Shown here piece after piece: positions 15,814-25,311 of a stretch of DNA of 64,000 nucleotides; the stretch's first letter is position 1, and each line of letters opens with the position of its first letter. Source of the stretch: Methyloversatilis discipulorum (GTDB lineage Bacteria; Pseudomonadota; Gammaproteobacteria; Burkholderiales; Rhodocyclaceae); NCBI RefSeq assembly GCF_018780585.1, contig NZ_JADMJL010000003.1:1-64000 (forward strand), in the 5' to 3' direction. A program made the position numbers and the translations under genes. A model generated the notes under the pieces. That model did not search any database. It was not told the DNA's origin and saw only the letters and a program-made list of their open reading frames with translations.

Positions 15814-17512
15814 GCTGCGCACCTCCCTGCTGTGCCGCTCTGTCATTCAATGCCGTCACGCGCGGGCTGCGCGTAACACGGGCGGCGATCTCGGCGTAAT
15901 CACCGTACTGCTCGACGACGCCATCGCGCAGCACCAGCAGCTTGTCCATGCCCTGCAGCATGCGCGGCCGGTGCGCCACCACGACGGCGGTGATGCCGCG
16001 CTCGCGCAGCCGCGCCAGCATGTCGAGCAAGGCGTCCTCACCTTCGGCGTCGAGGTTGGCGTTCGGTTCGTCGAGCAGCACCAGCGCCGGTGCCCCGTAA
16101 AGCGCGCGGGCGATGCCGACGCGTGCGCGCTGGCCGGCCGACAGCTGGGCACCGCCCTCGCCCACCTCGGTGTCATAGCCCTGCGGCAACCGCAGGATGA
16201 GTTCGTGCGCACCGCACAGCTTCGCGGCGTCGATCACCGCGTCGGCATCCGGCGACGGCTGCATGCGGGCGATGTTCTCGGCCACCGTGCCGGGGAACAG
16301 TTCGACGTTCTGCGGCAGATAGCCGATTGCCGCCCCCAGCGTGTCTGGCGGGTAGTCCTGCAGCCGCGCACCGTCGAGGCGCACGGCGCCGGACGCCGGT
16401 GTCCAGATGCCGGCGAGCAGGCGCAGCAACGCGGTCTTGCCGGCACCGCTCGGGCCGATCACGGCCAGTTGCTGACCGGCCTGCAGCGAGAAACCGACGC
16501 CGCGCAGCAGCACGCGCTGGCCGGCCATCATGGTGAGCGCTTCGACACCGAGCCGGCCGGTCGGCTGCGGCAGCGGATGCGGCTCGCGCGCCTGCTCGCT
16601 GCCTTCGAGCAGCGACGAAAGCCGCGCCACCGACTCGCGGAAGTCGAACAGGCTGCGCCAGCTCGATACGATGGCTTCGACCGGCGACAGCGCACGCGCC
16701 AGAATCAGCGTGCCGGCCATCATGGCACCGGAGCCGAGGTCGCCGCGCACCACCAGCCAGGCGCCGCAGCCCAGCATGAGCACCTGCAGGTAGAGGCGGA
16801 CGAAGCGCGTGAGGCCGGTCCAGGGTGCGCCGACCGCCTGCGACGCGGCGCCGGCGCGGATCACCTCGTCGTTCAGCGCACCCCAGCGACGGCCCAGATC
16901 GGGCGCCATGCCCATCGCGCGGACCGCGTCGGCATTGCGCACCGAGGCGTCGATGAACTGCGAGGAGGCGCGCGACGCACGGGCCGACACTTCGTTGTAG
17001 TGACGGGTGACGCGGCTGTTGACCCAGGCGCAGGCCAGCAGCACCAGCGCGCCGACGCTCGCCACGACGCCGAGCAGTGGATGGAAGACGAAGATGAGCA
17101 GCAGAAAGAGCGGCGCCCACGGCGCGTCGAACAGCGCGATCACGCCGGGCCCGGTCAGAAAGCCGCGCACGTTGGCAATGTCGCGGATGTACTGGGTCTG
17201 CGCCGGATGGCCGGGCGATCCGGCCTCGGCAAACAGTCGCGTCACCACCTGCGGGCCGAGCGCACGGTCCAGCCCGAAGGCGCACGACATGAGCAGGCGC
17301 GCACGCACCTGGTCGAGCAGCATCATGCCGACCAGTGCGATGGTCGTGACCAGCGTCAGCATGACCAGGGTGGGCACGCTGCGGCTGGCGAACACGCGGT
17401 CGAACACCTCCAGCGTGTAGAAGGGCAAGGCCAGCGCGAGCAGGTTCAGCACCAGGCTGAACAGCGCAGCCCAGAAAAGATGCCGGCGACAGGCCTGGAT
17501 GAAGGCGTTCAA
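15797..17512 (-). CDS. Type I secretion system permease/ATPase (PrtD-like)
   Basis: About 571 residues. The N-terminal membrane domain (five or six helices) starts NAFIQACRRHLFWAALFSLVLNL; the ATPase domain has Walker A IGPSGAGKTALL, signature LSAGQRARVGIARAL, Walker B ALVLLDEPNANLD and the H-loop VVVAHRP. There is no peptidase C39 domain, so it is the PrtD/AprD type that exports proteins with uncleaved C-terminal signals. I prefer a TTG start at 17512 because GAGGA lies just upstream and homologues begin there; an ATG at 17551 is the alternative. No RTX or other obvious substrate gene is nearby. Confidence 0.9.
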   Translation of the reverse strand: MNAFIQACRRHLFWAALFSLVLNLLALALPFYTLEVFDRVFASRSVPTLVMLTLVTTIALVGMMLLDQVRARLLMSCAFGLDRALGPQVVTRLFAEAGSPGHPAQTQYIRDIANVRGFLTGPGVIALFDAPWAPLFLLLIFVFHPLLGVVASVGALVLLACAWVNSRVTRHYNEVSARASRASSQFIDASVRNADAVRAMGMAPDLGRRWGALNDEVIRAGAASQAVGAPWTGLTRFVRLYLQVLMLGCGAWLVVRGDLGSGAMMAGTLILARALSPVEAIVSSWRSLFDFRESVARLSSLLEGSEQAREPHPLPQPTGRLGVEALTMMAGQRVLLRGVGFSLQAGQQLAVIGPSGAGKTALLRLLAGIWTPASGAVRLDGARLQDYPPDTLGAAIGYLPQNVELFPGTVAENIARMQPSPDADAVIDAAKLCGAHELILRLPQGYDTEVGEGGAQLSAGQRARVGIARALYGAPALVLLDEPNANLDAEGEDALLDMLARLRERGITAVVVAHRPRMLQGMDKLLVLRDGVVEQYGDYAEIAARVTRSPRVTALNDRAAQQGGAQHGHRA

Positions 17513-17588
17513 GCGGAATCCTCGTGTTCTTCTGTCGTATCCGGGCGCCATCTTGGCACCGGCGGGCCGCTTGTCAAACCACCTTTCC

Positions 17589-19361
17589 TCAGAACGCGAT
17601 CGCCAGCGAAAAATGCGGCCGCCACTGCCGCTCGCGTTCGCCGTAGGCGAGGTCGAAGGCGATCGGGCCGGCCGGCGAGCGCCAGCGCACGCCGGCACCG
17701 GCGCCGAAGGCGGGTTTGAAATCCTCTCGGGTGTCGGCGGCGTCGCCGGCATCGACGAAGAAGGCCGCGCCCCAGGTGTCGGAAGTCCAGTGCACATACT
17801 CGACACTGGCCACGCCCAGCACGCGGCCGCCGACGATGGCGCTGCCCTGGCGCACGCCCAGTTCGAGGTAGTCGTAGCCGCGCACCGTGGTCGAGCCGCC
17901 GGTGCGGAACAGGAAGTCCTGCGGCAGCGATTCGGTCACGCCGCCGGTCAGGCCTAGCTCGCCGCGCAGGATGAGCTGGTCGCGCTGGCCGACCGGGATG
18001 AACCACTGGCCTTTCAGATAGCCGCGCAGGAAGTTGGCGTCGGACAGCAGGCCTTTCACGCCGCCGCCGATCTGCGCGTTCAGCACCCAGCCGTCGCGCG
18101 GATTGAACAGGTCGTCGACGCGGCGCCAGGTCCACGAGGTGTTCAGCGCCAGCGACTGCTGCGTGCTCTGCACGAAGCCGTCGATCTCGCGCTGTTCGCG
18201 CTGCAGGCTCAGCGAGTGGCGGATTTCGACGTCGCCCTTGACGCGCGCCCGCACGATGCCGGCGCCGACCCGGCGGGTGATCAGGTCCTGGATGTCGGCG
18301 TTCTCGGCCAGCACGCCGAAGCTGTCGCGGTAGCCGTCCTCGCGCGGCGGCAGCATCACGTCGGCAAAGGCGATCTGGCGCAGTTGTTCCAGCCGCACTG
18401 CGCTATTGAGCAGCCAGGAGCGCTTGAACAGATTGTTGTCCGACCAGCCCACCTCGCCGCGATAGCCGGTGTTGCTGCTCAGACCGGCGCCGAAGGACAG
18501 GCGGCGCGAACTGGCTTCGGTCACGGCGACGCGCACCGGTGTGGCGTCGGCACGCGCCGGATCGACGTCGGCGAGGATCTGCACCGAACTGAAATAGGGT
18601 GACGACAGCAGCGCGCGCTCGAAGGCGAGCACGGCGTCGGTCGAGTACGGGTCGCCCGGCTTGATCGTGGAATAGCGGCGCACCAGATCGAGGTCGTGCA
18701 GCGCCAGCCCGGTCGCTTCGATGTCGCCGAAGCGGAAGGCCGGGCCACTGTCGAGGCGCACGCTGAGGTCGACCTTCGCGCTGTCCGGATCGACCTCGGC
18801 GCGGCTGTCGCCCAGCACGGCGGCGGCGTAATCGCGCGCGGTCAGGTCTTCGAGCAGCGTCTGCTTGGCGGCCGACCAGTCCGCCTGACGGAAGGGCTGG
18901 CCCTCGGCCAGGCGCCAGCCGGCACGCAGCGCGGCACGGCGGGCGGCGCGCTCGTCGCCCTCGCCCGCCAGATCGCCGTCGAACACGATGGATACCGACG
19001 ACACGCGCGTGCGCGCCCCCGGCTCGATGCGCAGCACCGGCGGATCGCCGGCGATGTCGAAGGTGGGGCTGAACCAGCCTTCGGTGGCGAGCAGCTCGGT
19101 CATTTCGCGGCGCACCCGACGCAGCGTGCGCCGCTCCGCACGCTCGCCGTCGAGTGGCTCGCGCAACTGCAGCGAGCGGGCGTGCGTGTTCAGCATGTCG
19201 AGCACCGGCTCGGGCAGCGCCGGCGCCTCGATGGTCAGGCGGCCGAGGTCGACCTCGGCCGGCGTCGCCTGCCCTTCAGGCGGATCGACCGGTTCGTCCG
19301 CCGCCTGCGCCGTTGCGCCGGCCAGCAGCGCAAGGCCGGCGCAGAGGATGAAACGGCGCAA
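17589..19361 (-). CDS. tamA: Translocation and assembly module protein TamA
   Basis: 590 residues with a signal peptide (RRFILCAGLALLAGATAQA), POTRA-like domains (about residues 35-265) and a C-terminal 16-strand barrel of the Omp85 family that contains the conserved loop GGSTTVRGYDY (VRGY, L6) and ends in ...HFSLAIAF. It inserts in the outer membrane and docks TamB. The start appears to be TTG immediately after the FKBP stop codon (zero spacing), because the signal peptide begins precisely there. The downstream genes are the type I secretion pair and then tamB. Confidence 0.92.
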   Translation of the reverse strand: MRRFILCAGLALLAGATAQAADEPVDPPEGQATPAEVDLGRLTIEAPALPEPVLDMLNTHARSLQLREPLDGERAERRTLRRVRREMTELLATEGWFSPTFDIAGDPPVLRIEPGARTRVSSVSIVFDGDLAGEGDERAARRAALRAGWRLAEGQPFRQADWSAAKQTLLEDLTARDYAAAVLGDSRAEVDPDSAKVDLSVRLDSGPAFRFGDIEATGLALHDLDLVRRYSTIKPGDPYSTDAVLAFERALLSSPYFSSVQILADVDPARADATPVRVAVTEASSRRLSFGAGLSSNTGYRGEVGWSDNNLFKRSWLLNSAVRLEQLRQIAFADVMLPPREDGYRDSFGVLAENADIQDLITRRVGAGIVRARVKGDVEIRHSLSLQREQREIDGFVQSTQQSLALNTSWTWRRVDDLFNPRDGWVLNAQIGGGVKGLLSDANFLRGYLKGQWFIPVGQRDQLILRGELGLTGGVTESLPQDFLFRTGGSTTVRGYDYLELGVRQGSAIVGGRVLGVASVEYVHWTSDTWGAAFFVDAGDAADTREDFKPAFGAGAGVRWRSPAGPIAFDLAYGERERQWRPHFSLAIAF

Positions 19362-20036
19362 TCAGCTCGCGCTCAGCAGCTCGACCTCGAACACCAGCGT
19401 GGCGTTCGGCGGAATGACGCCACCGGCACCGCGGGCGCCGTAGCCCAGCTGCGGCGGAATCGTCAGCTTGCGCACGCCGCCTTCCTTCATGCCGGCGACC
19501 CCCTGGTCCCAGCCACGGATGACCTGGCCGCCGCCCAGATTGAAGCTGAAGGGCTGGCCGCGGTCCTTGCTCGAATCGAACTTGCGGCCGTTGGTGAGCC
19601 AGCCGGTGTAATGCACGCTGACGCGCTGGCCCGGCACTGCTTCGCGGCCGGAGCCTTCGGTGATGTCCTCGATCACCAGTTCGCCCGAATTGCGGATGAC
19701 CGACAGCAGCTCGACCTCGAACACCAGCGTGGCATTCGGCGGAATGACGCCGCCGGCGCCGCGCTCGCCGTAACCCAGATGCGGCGGAATGGTGAGCTTG
19801 CGCACGCCGCCTTCCTTCATGCCGGTGACGCCCTCGTCCCAGCCGCGGATGACCTGGCCGGCGCCCAGCTGAAAGCTGAACGGGTCGTTGCGGTCCTTGC
19901 TCGAATCGAACTTGCTGCCGTCGGTGAGCCAGCCGGTGTAATGCACGCTGACCTCGTGACCCGATGCCGCTTCATGGCCGGTGCCCGGCGTGGTGTCCTC
20001 GATGACGAGGCCGCTTTCGGTGGTGCTTGAAGTCAT
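19362..20036 (-). CDS. Tandem two-domain FKBP-type peptidyl-prolyl isomerase
   Basis: 224 residues made of two nearly identical FKBP domains (about 1-112 and 113-224). Each has [10 protein letters not shown](D/N)[23 protein letters not shown](E/Q)GV(T/A)[14 protein letters not shown] and [23 protein letters not shown]. The active-site residues (Y, F, D, W, Y) are kept in both copies. No signal peptide is present, so it is probably cytosolic. Single-domain FKBPs of this type are about 110-115 residues, so this is an in-frame gene duplication. It directly abuts tamA, which suggests co-translation. Confidence 0.92.
   Translation of the reverse strand: MTSSTTESGLVIEDTTPGTGHEAASGHEVSVHYTGWLTDGSKFDSSKDRNDPFSFQLGAGQVIRGWDEGVTGMKEGGVRKLTIPPHLGYGERGAGGVIPPNATLVFEVELLSVIRNSGELVIEDITEGSGREAVPGQRVSVHYTGWLTNGRKFDSSKDRGQPFSFNLGGGQVIRGWDQGVAGMKEGGVRKLTIPPQLGYGARGAGGVIPPNATLVFEVELLSAS
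19375..20020. repeat. 330-bp tandem duplication within the FKBP gene
   Basis: The segment beginning at about 19375 recurs 330 bp later (for example TCGACCTCGAACACCAGCGT at 19381 and 19711; GTGAGCCAGCCGGTGTAATG near 19595 and 19925). The offset stays constant across the gene, so the copies are head to tail without indels and differ mostly at silent sites. Confidence 0.9.
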
Positions 20037-20075
20037 TGTGTCCGTCCCGCGAAGTTGGAAAGGAAGGGAGTGTAC

Positions 20076-20630
20076 TCAGCGCAGCTGGGTTTTGACGCGC
20101 CCGGCAAACAGTTTGCGCAACTTCGCCACCTTGGGCGCGACCACCGCCATGCAGTAGGGCTGCAGCGGATTGTGTTCGTAGTAGGCGACGTGGTGGTCCT
20201 CGGCCGGCCAGAACTGCACCGCGCCCTCGACCTGCGTCAGCACCGGCGCGGCATAGGTGCCGGCGGCCGTGAGGCGGTCGATGGCGGCGCGCACCGCCTG
20301 CCGCTGCGCGTCGTCGTGGCAGAACACGACTGAGCGGTACTGGGTGCCGACGTCGTTGCCCTGGCGGTTTTCGGTGGTCGGGTCGTGCAGCGCGAAGAAC
20401 ACGTCGAGCAGCGCGTCCAGAGTGGTCAGCGAGGCGTCGAAGGTGACGCGCAGCACTTCGGCGTGCCCGGTCTGGCCGGCGCAGACCTGGTCGTAGGTCG
20501 GGTTGTCGACGTGGCCGCCGGCATACCCCGGCTCGACCCGTATCACGCCCTCGACCCGGTTGAACACGGCTTCGAGGCACCAGAAGCAACCTCCTCCAAG
20601 AATCACGGTCTGCGTGGGCACGGCATTCAT
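20076..20630 (-). CDS. msrA: Peptide-methionine (S)-S-oxide reductase
   Basis: 184 residues with the MsrA catalytic motif GGGCFWCLEAVF at residues 12-23, EPGYAGG, the GHAEVLRVTFD stretch, FFALHDPTTENRQGNDVGTQYRS and a C-terminal AEDHHVAYYEHNP. It reduces methionine-S-sulfoxide in proteins. The start at 20630 is supported by GGGGAGA just upstream; a longer frame adds 36 implausible residues. No signal peptide follows from this start, so it is likely cytosolic. It is divergent from the methanol dehydrogenase cluster. Confidence 0.95.
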   Translation of the reverse strand: MNAVPTQTVILGGGCFWCLEAVFNRVEGVIRVEPGYAGGHVDNPTYDQVCAGQTGHAEVLRVTFDASLTTLDALLDVFFALHDPTTENRQGNDVGTQYRSVVFCHDDAQRQAVRAAIDRLTAAGTYAAPVLTQVEGAVQFWPAEDHHVAYYEHNPLQPYCMAVVAPKVAKLRKLFAGRVKTQLR

Positions 20631-20795
20631 CGTTCTCCCCTTGTCGTTGGTGTCCCGGTCCTGATCGACCGGGCACTTTCCACGAGGTTCATCCGATGAG
20701 ACAGATGCCTCGCGCTGCAACATGCAGACGGGACACAAACCTTGTATCGTGCGTCGCGTTTCCCGTACCCATAAATCGAGCAGGAATCTTCGCTA

Positions 20796-21815
20796 ATGCT
20801 CTCTCAGGAAGCCTTGCAGGACTGGCGTGGCCTCGCGCTGCGCGTGGAAGAGGAAGTGCGTCGCGCAGTGGTCGGGCAGGACGACACGCTCCGGTTGATC
20901 AACGTTGCACTGTTCGCCCGCGGCCACGTACTGCTCGAAGGTGACGTCGGCGTCGGCAAGACCACCGTTCTGCGTGCCTTCGCCCGCGCCATCGGCGGCG
21001 ACTTCGAGCGCGTCGAGGGCACCGTCGACCTGATGCCGAACGACCTCGTCTATCACACCTATGTAGACAGCGAGGGCAAGCCGCGCATCGAACCCGGTCC
21101 GCTGCTGCGTCACGGCGAGCGCCTGACCACCTTCTTCTTCAACGAGATCAACCGTGCCCGCCCGCAGGTGCAGTCGCTGCTGCTGCGCGCGATGGCCGAG
21201 CGCACGCTGTCCGCCTTCAACCGCGAGTACAGCTTCCCGCACATGACGGTGTTCGCCGACCGCAACCGCGTCGAAAAGGAAGAAACCTTCGAACTCGCGT
21301 CGGCTGCGCGCGACCGCTTCATGTTCGAACTGCGCATGCTGACGCCGTCGGACGACGACACCCGCCGCGCGCTGGTATTCGATCCGCGCTTCCACGACAC
21401 CGACGCGCTGATCGACACGGTGACGCCGGGCGTGGTCGACTGGATGCAGATGAACACCATCGGCGCCGCCATCCAGCGCGCCGTGACCGCGTCCGACGCG
21501 CTGCAGCGCTACGCGATGGACATCTGGGCGGCCACCAGCGACCCGGTGAAGTACGGCCTGCAGATCGACGGCGTGGACATGTCGCGGCTGATCCTGGCCG
21601 GCGCCAGCCCGCGCGGCATGGGCATGCTGATGCGCGCCGCGCGCGTGGTCGCCTGGTTCAGCGGACGCGACTACCTGACGCCGGAAGACATCCGCGCCGT
21701 GCTGCCGTCGACGCTGGTGCATCGCGTCTTCTTCACCCCGGTGTACGAACTGCGCCGCGCCGAACTGGCCGATGCGCTGATCGCGCAGATGCTGGAGCGG
21801 GTCGCCACGCCCTGA
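20796..21815 (+). CDS. moxR: MoxR-family AAA+ ATPase of the methanol dehydrogenase cluster
   Basis: 339 residues. Walker A GDVGVGKTT (about 49-57), Walker B TFFFNEINRA (about 107-116) and the sensor/arginine finger region RDRFMFELRM identify a MoxR AAA+ ATPase. The family acts as a chaperone in metal or cofactor insertion, and in mxa clusters MoxR (MxaR) works with MxaS, A, C, K and L. Here it is the first gene of that set, 15 bp upstream of mxaS. AGGA precedes the ATG. It is presumably cytosolic. Confidence 0.92.
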   Translation: MLSQEALQDWRGLALRVEEEVRRAVVGQDDTLRLINVALFARGHVLLEGDVGVGKTTVLRAFARAIGGDFERVEGTVDLMPNDLVYHTYVDSEGKPRIEPGPLLRHGERLTTFFFNEINRARPQVQSLLLRAMAERTLSAFNREYSFPHMTVFADRNRVEKEETFELASAARDRFMFELRMLTPSDDDTRRALVFDPRFHDTDALIDTVTPGVVDWMQMNTIGAAIQRAVTASDALQRYAMDIWAATSDPVKYGLQIDGVDMSRLILAGASPRGMGMLMRAARVVAWFSGRDYLTPEDIRAVLPSTLVHRVFFTPVYELRRAELADALIAQMLERVATP

Positions 21816-21829
21816 GTCACGCCGCCGCC

Positions 21830-22681
21830 ATGAGTTTCCAGCGCGACTTTCACTACCGCATGCCGATGCGGGTCGGCGGCCAGCGCCCTGGCGCGCATCG
21901 CAGCTCGACCACCGGCAGCGGTCAGGAATTCATCGCCCACCAGACGCTGTTCGACCGGCCGGACCCGCGCCGCCTCGACCTGCGCGCCAGCATCCGCGAC
22001 CCGGAAGGGCGCTGGCTGGTACGGGTGAACCGGCAGCGCGCCGGCATCCCCGTTTATCTGCTGGCCGACGTGTCGGCGTCGATGGCCTTCGGCTCGGCAG
22101 CGAGCAAGATCCAGCGGATGTCGGAATTCGCGCTGTCGCTCGGCGATTCGGTGTTCCGCACCGGCGACGCGCTGGGCATGCTGGCCTACGACAGCAGCGA
22201 GCGCACCGACCTGATGCTGGCGCCGATGCATTCGCGCGGCGCCGGCGTCATGATGGCCGAATCGCTGGCCCGCGCCCGCGCCGACCAGCCGTCGACTGCT
22301 GGCATCTTCCAGGCCTGTTCGCGCATCGCCGGCAAGCAGGCGCTGGTCTTCCTCGCTTCCGATTTCCACGCGCCGCTGGAACAGACCTCGGCCGCACTCG
22401 ACCTGCTGTCGCACGCCTACGTCGTACCGATGGTGATCTGGGACGAGGTCGAACCCAAGGCGCCGGAGGGCGAAGGTCTGCTCGCGCTGCGCGACATCGA
22501 AAGCGGCCGCCGGCGCGGTCTGTGGCTGCGGCCGCAGATCCGCCGCCGCTGGGAAGACGCTTTCGCCGAGCGGCGCGAGGCGCTGGAAACGCTGTTCTCG
22601 GCGCGCGGTGTCCGCCCTTTCTACATGACCGGCCGCTTCGACGCGGACGCGCTGTCACGCTATTTCTTCGAGGCCGTCTGA
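21830..22681 (+). CDS. mxaS: MxaS-like DUF58 protein
   Basis: 283 residues, a DUF58/VWA-like protein. A MIDAS-type D-x-S-x-S is present at residues 80-84 (ADVSASM), followed by GDALGMLAYDSSERTDLMLAP and ALVFLASDFHAPLE. It follows moxR at 15 bp and precedes the mxaA-like gene by one base, so it is in the same operon. In methylotrophs with MxaFI, MxaS belongs to the group needed for calcium insertion; here the enzyme encoded downstream is XoxF. Confidence 0.88.
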   Translation: MSFQRDFHYRMPMRVGGQRPGAHRSSTTGSGQEFIAHQTLFDRPDPRRLDLRASIRDPEGRWLVRVNRQRAGIPVYLLADVSASMAFGSAASKIQRMSEFALSLGDSVFRTGDALGMLAYDSSERTDLMLAPMHSRGAGVMMAESLARARADQPSTAGIFQACSRIAGKQALVFLASDFHAPLEQTSAALDLLSHAYVVPMVIWDEVEPKAPEGEGLLALRDIESGRRRGLWLRPQIRRRWEDAFAERREALETLFSARGVRPFYMTGRFDADALSRYFFEAV

Positions 22682-22682
22682 C

Positions 22683-23750
22683 ATGCCTTCCTTCTGGAGA
22701 CTGCGCCTGCTGAGCGCCTGTGCGGCGCTGGCCCTGGTCTGCTGTGGCGCCACCCAGGCGCAGGACACCAACGCTGCGGCGCCTGCCGCCGGTGCCGATT
22801 CCAATGCAGCGGCTGCGCCGGGCACACCGCCGCAGCCCACCGGCTACGTCATTCCGCCGCCGCCGGACCCGGCTGCGGCCCCCGCCGAGCCCGCTGCAGC
22901 GCCGGCCGAACCGGCGGCCGACGTGGCGACACCGCCGGCGCCCGCGATCTCGGCGGTCAATCCCGAAGTCGATCCGCTGCGCCCCTTCGGTTACGTCATC
23001 GGCGACATCGTGACCCAGCGGGTGGTGCTGGAATACGACGGCAAACCGCTCGAACTGGGCGCGCTGCCGCCGCTGGAGCGCACCGGCAACTGGTTCGAGC
23101 GCCGCGACGCGCGCGTCGAACGCGATGCGGCCGGCCGCCGCTGGCTGGTGCTGGACTACCAGATCATCAACGTGCCGGAAGAACTGCGCGCGATCGAACT
23201 GCCCGCGCTCGACATTGAAACCGCGGTATCGGGTCGCCGCCTGCAGACCACGCCGATGCCGCTGACGGTGGCGCCGCTCACGCCCAATGTGGTGCTGGCG
23301 CGCGCCGGACTGGAAGAGATGCGACCGGACGACCCGGCGCCGCACATCGACACCGCGCCCTACGAACGCGGGCTGCACGCCGCGCTGTATGCGGGCGCGC
23401 TGCTGGTGGCGCTGTGGGCGGCACTGGCCCTGCTGCGCCAGTTCAACGCGCGGCGACGCCTGCCGTTCTCGCGTGCCCAGCGCGACATCGCGCGGCTGGA
23501 TGCCGGTTCGATCGAGGCCTGGCGCCGGCTGCACCGCGCGCTCGACGACACCGCCGGCCAGGTGGTGCGCGATCACAACCTGCCGCTGCTGCTCGCCCGT
23601 GCCCCGTGGTTGGCCCCGCTGGAAGCCGACCTGCGCCGCTTCTTCGAAGCTTCGCAGACGCGCTTCTTCGCCGACCGTGCGGTCGACGGCGTGGAACCTC
23701 GCACGCTGTGTGCGCAGGCGGCAAAACTGGAACGCAGCGCGCTGGCATGA
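22683..23750 (+). CDS. mxaA: MxaA-like membrane protein
   Basis: 355 residues. Signal peptide (RLLSACAALALVCCGATQAQ), then an unusual Ala/Pro-rich linker of about 65 residues containing repeated PAAAPAEP units, a periplasmic beta domain (about 95-215), one transmembrane helix (about 230-250, ALYAGALLVALWAALALL) and a cytoplasmic helical tail. This layout and its place between mxaS and the VWA gene fit MxaA, a methanol dehydrogenase maturation protein. Sequence similarity to known MxaA is weak, so the name rests partly on position. It overlaps the next gene by 4 bp. Confidence 0.75.
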   Translation: MPSFWRLRLLSACAALALVCCGATQAQDTNAAAPAAGADSNAAAAPGTPPQPTGYVIPPPPDPAAAPAEPAAAPAEPAADVATPPAPAISAVNPEVDPLRPFGYVIGDIVTQRVVLEYDGKPLELGALPPLERTGNWFERRDARVERDAAGRRWLVLDYQIINVPEELRAIELPALDIETAVSGRRLQTTPMPLTVAPLTPNVVLARAGLEEMRPDDPAPHIDTAPYERGLHAALYAGALLVALWAALALLRQFNARRRLPFSRAQRDIARLDAGSIEAWRRLHRALDDTAGQVVRDHNLPLLLARAPWLAPLEADLRRFFEASQTRFFADRAVDGVEPRTLCAQAAKLERSALA

Positions 23751-24775
23751 ACGATCTGGTCCTGAACCTGTGGCCCGGTGCGCTCGAACTGACCGCGCCG
23801 CTGTGGCTGCTCGCGCTGCCGCTGGCGCTGCTGCCGCTGTGGCCGCGGCGGCGCCATTCGCTCGACTACGGCTGCATAGACTGGCTGCCGCGCGATGCGC
23901 TGGGTAATGCCGTGCTGCGCGGCGGTCGCATCGCCGCCGCGCTCGCCATCGTGGCGGCGGTGCTCGGCCTGGCCGGACTGGCGCAACCGGCAACCGAACA
24001 GCAGCGCACCGGCCGCGGCGCCGAGATCGTCATCGTGCTCGACCGCAGCCGCAGCATGGACGAACCGCTGCTGCCCAAGGGCCGGCAACCGTCGATCGAC
24101 ACCACGGCGGAAGCCAAGGGCAAGGTGGCGCGCCGCCTGCTCGCGGAGTTCGCGGCACGACGCCCCGAGGATCGCTACTCGCTGCTGCTGTTCAGCACGT
24201 CGCCGATGCTGGTTGTGCCCTTCACCCAGCACGGCGACGTGGTGCAGGCCGGCATCGAGGCCGGCGGCATCGGCCGCGGCCTGTCGGAGACCGACATCGG
24301 CCGCGCCTTGCTGGCCGGCGCCGAACAGTTCGACCGGCGCGCCTATTCGGGCAGCCGCATCCTGCTGCTGGTGTCGGATGGCGCGGCGCAGATCGACGAC
24401 GAAATGCGCGGCAAGATCCGCCGCGCCTTCGAACGCAATCGCGTCGCGGTGTACTGGGTGTTCATCCGCTCGACGCTGAGCCTGGGCCTGAACGCCGACG
24501 AGAACGACGGCAACGTACCGGAGGCAGCGCTGCACAAGTTCCTGAAATCGACCGGTGTGCCGTACGAAGCTTTCGAGGCGGAAGACCCGGAGGCGGTGAA
24601 GCAGGCGGTGGCCGAGGTCGATCGCCAGCAGAACCTGCCGCTCGACTACGTCGAACGCATTCCGCGGCGCGATTTTTCGGGCTGGTGCTTCGCGCTAGCC
24701 CTGCTCGCCGGTGCGATCGCACTGGCCTGCCGCCTGATCACGCGGCCGGCATGGAAAGAGGAGTTGCAGTCATGA
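23747..24775 (+). CDS. mxaC: MxaC-like VWA-domain membrane protein
   Basis: 342 residues. Two N-terminal transmembrane helices (about 15-33 and 60-80), a periplasmic von Willebrand A domain with MIDAS D99-x-S101-x-S103 (LDRSRSMD), RILLLVSDGAAQIDD as the second MIDAS strand, and a C-terminal membrane helix (CFALALLAGAIALACRLI). The topology matches MxaC. The start overlaps the stop of the mxaA-like gene (ATGA), and the same overlap occurs with the next gene, indicating tight translational coupling. Confidence 0.82.
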   Translation: MNDLVLNLWPGALELTAPLWLLALPLALLPLWPRRRHSLDYGCIDWLPRDALGNAVLRGGRIAAALAIVAAVLGLAGLAQPATEQQRTGRGAEIVIVLDRSRSMDEPLLPKGRQPSIDTTAEAKGKVARRLLAEFAARRPEDRYSLLLFSTSPMLVVPFTQHGDVVQAGIEAGGIGRGLSETDIGRALLAGAEQFDRRAYSGSRILLLVSDGAAQIDDEMRGKIRRAFERNRVAVYWVFIRSTLSLGLNADENDGNVPEAALHKFLKSTGVPYEAFEAEDPEAVKQAVAEVDRQQNLPLDYVERIPRRDFSGWCFALALLAGAIALACRLITRPAWKEELQS

Positions 24776-25311
24776 AGTTGCGCAGTGTCGCGTCCATGCT
24801 CGCCGTGGGCATCGCGGTCAGCGTCGCGGTGGCGGCCTGGGAGGGCTACCGCCTGTCCAAGGCCCGCGATTTCAATCGCCTGGTCGACAGCGGCATCGAC
24901 GCCGCCGCGACCCAGGACACCCCGCAGGCCGAGTTCGCGCGCGCGCTGTCGCTGGCGGCGCGCAACGACTACGAGGGCGCGGTGCGCGCCTACAAGGATC
25001 TGTCGCGCAGCAGCGACGGCGATCTGCTCCAGTCGGTGCTGTACAACCTCGGCAACCTGCACCTGCGCGAGGCGCTGCAGTTCGGTCCGGAAAGCATAGG
25101 CAAGTCGCTGCCGCTGGCCGAACTGGCGAAGTCGAGCTACCGCGAACTGCTGCGTCTGAACCCGCAGCACTGGGACGCCAAGTACAACCTCGAACGGGCG
25201 CTGCGCCTGGCGCCCGAACGCGAAAGCGCGATCGAGGAAGGACCGCCGCTGCCGCAGAACAGCGAACGGGCGGTGACGACGATGAAGGCCTTCACGCTGG
25301 GCCTGCCATGA
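24772..25311 (+). CDS. mxaK: MxaK-like membrane-anchored protein
   Basis: 179 residues. One N-terminal transmembrane helix (VASMLAVGIAVSVAVAAWEGY) and a helical periplasmic domain resembling TPR repeats (RALSLAARNDYEGAVRAYKDL; LYNLGNLHLREAL; LNPQHWDAKYNLERAL). Place and topology match MxaK of the mxaACKL group. It overlaps both neighbours by 4 bp (ATGA). Confidence 0.8.
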   Translation: MKLRSVASMLAVGIAVSVAVAAWEGYRLSKARDFNRLVDSGIDAAATQDTPQAEFARALSLAARNDYEGAVRAYKDLSRSSDGDLLQSVLYNLGNLHLREALQFGPESIGKSLPLAELAKSSYRELLRLNPQHWDAKYNLERALRLAPERESAIEEGPPLPQNSERAVTTMKAFTLGLP

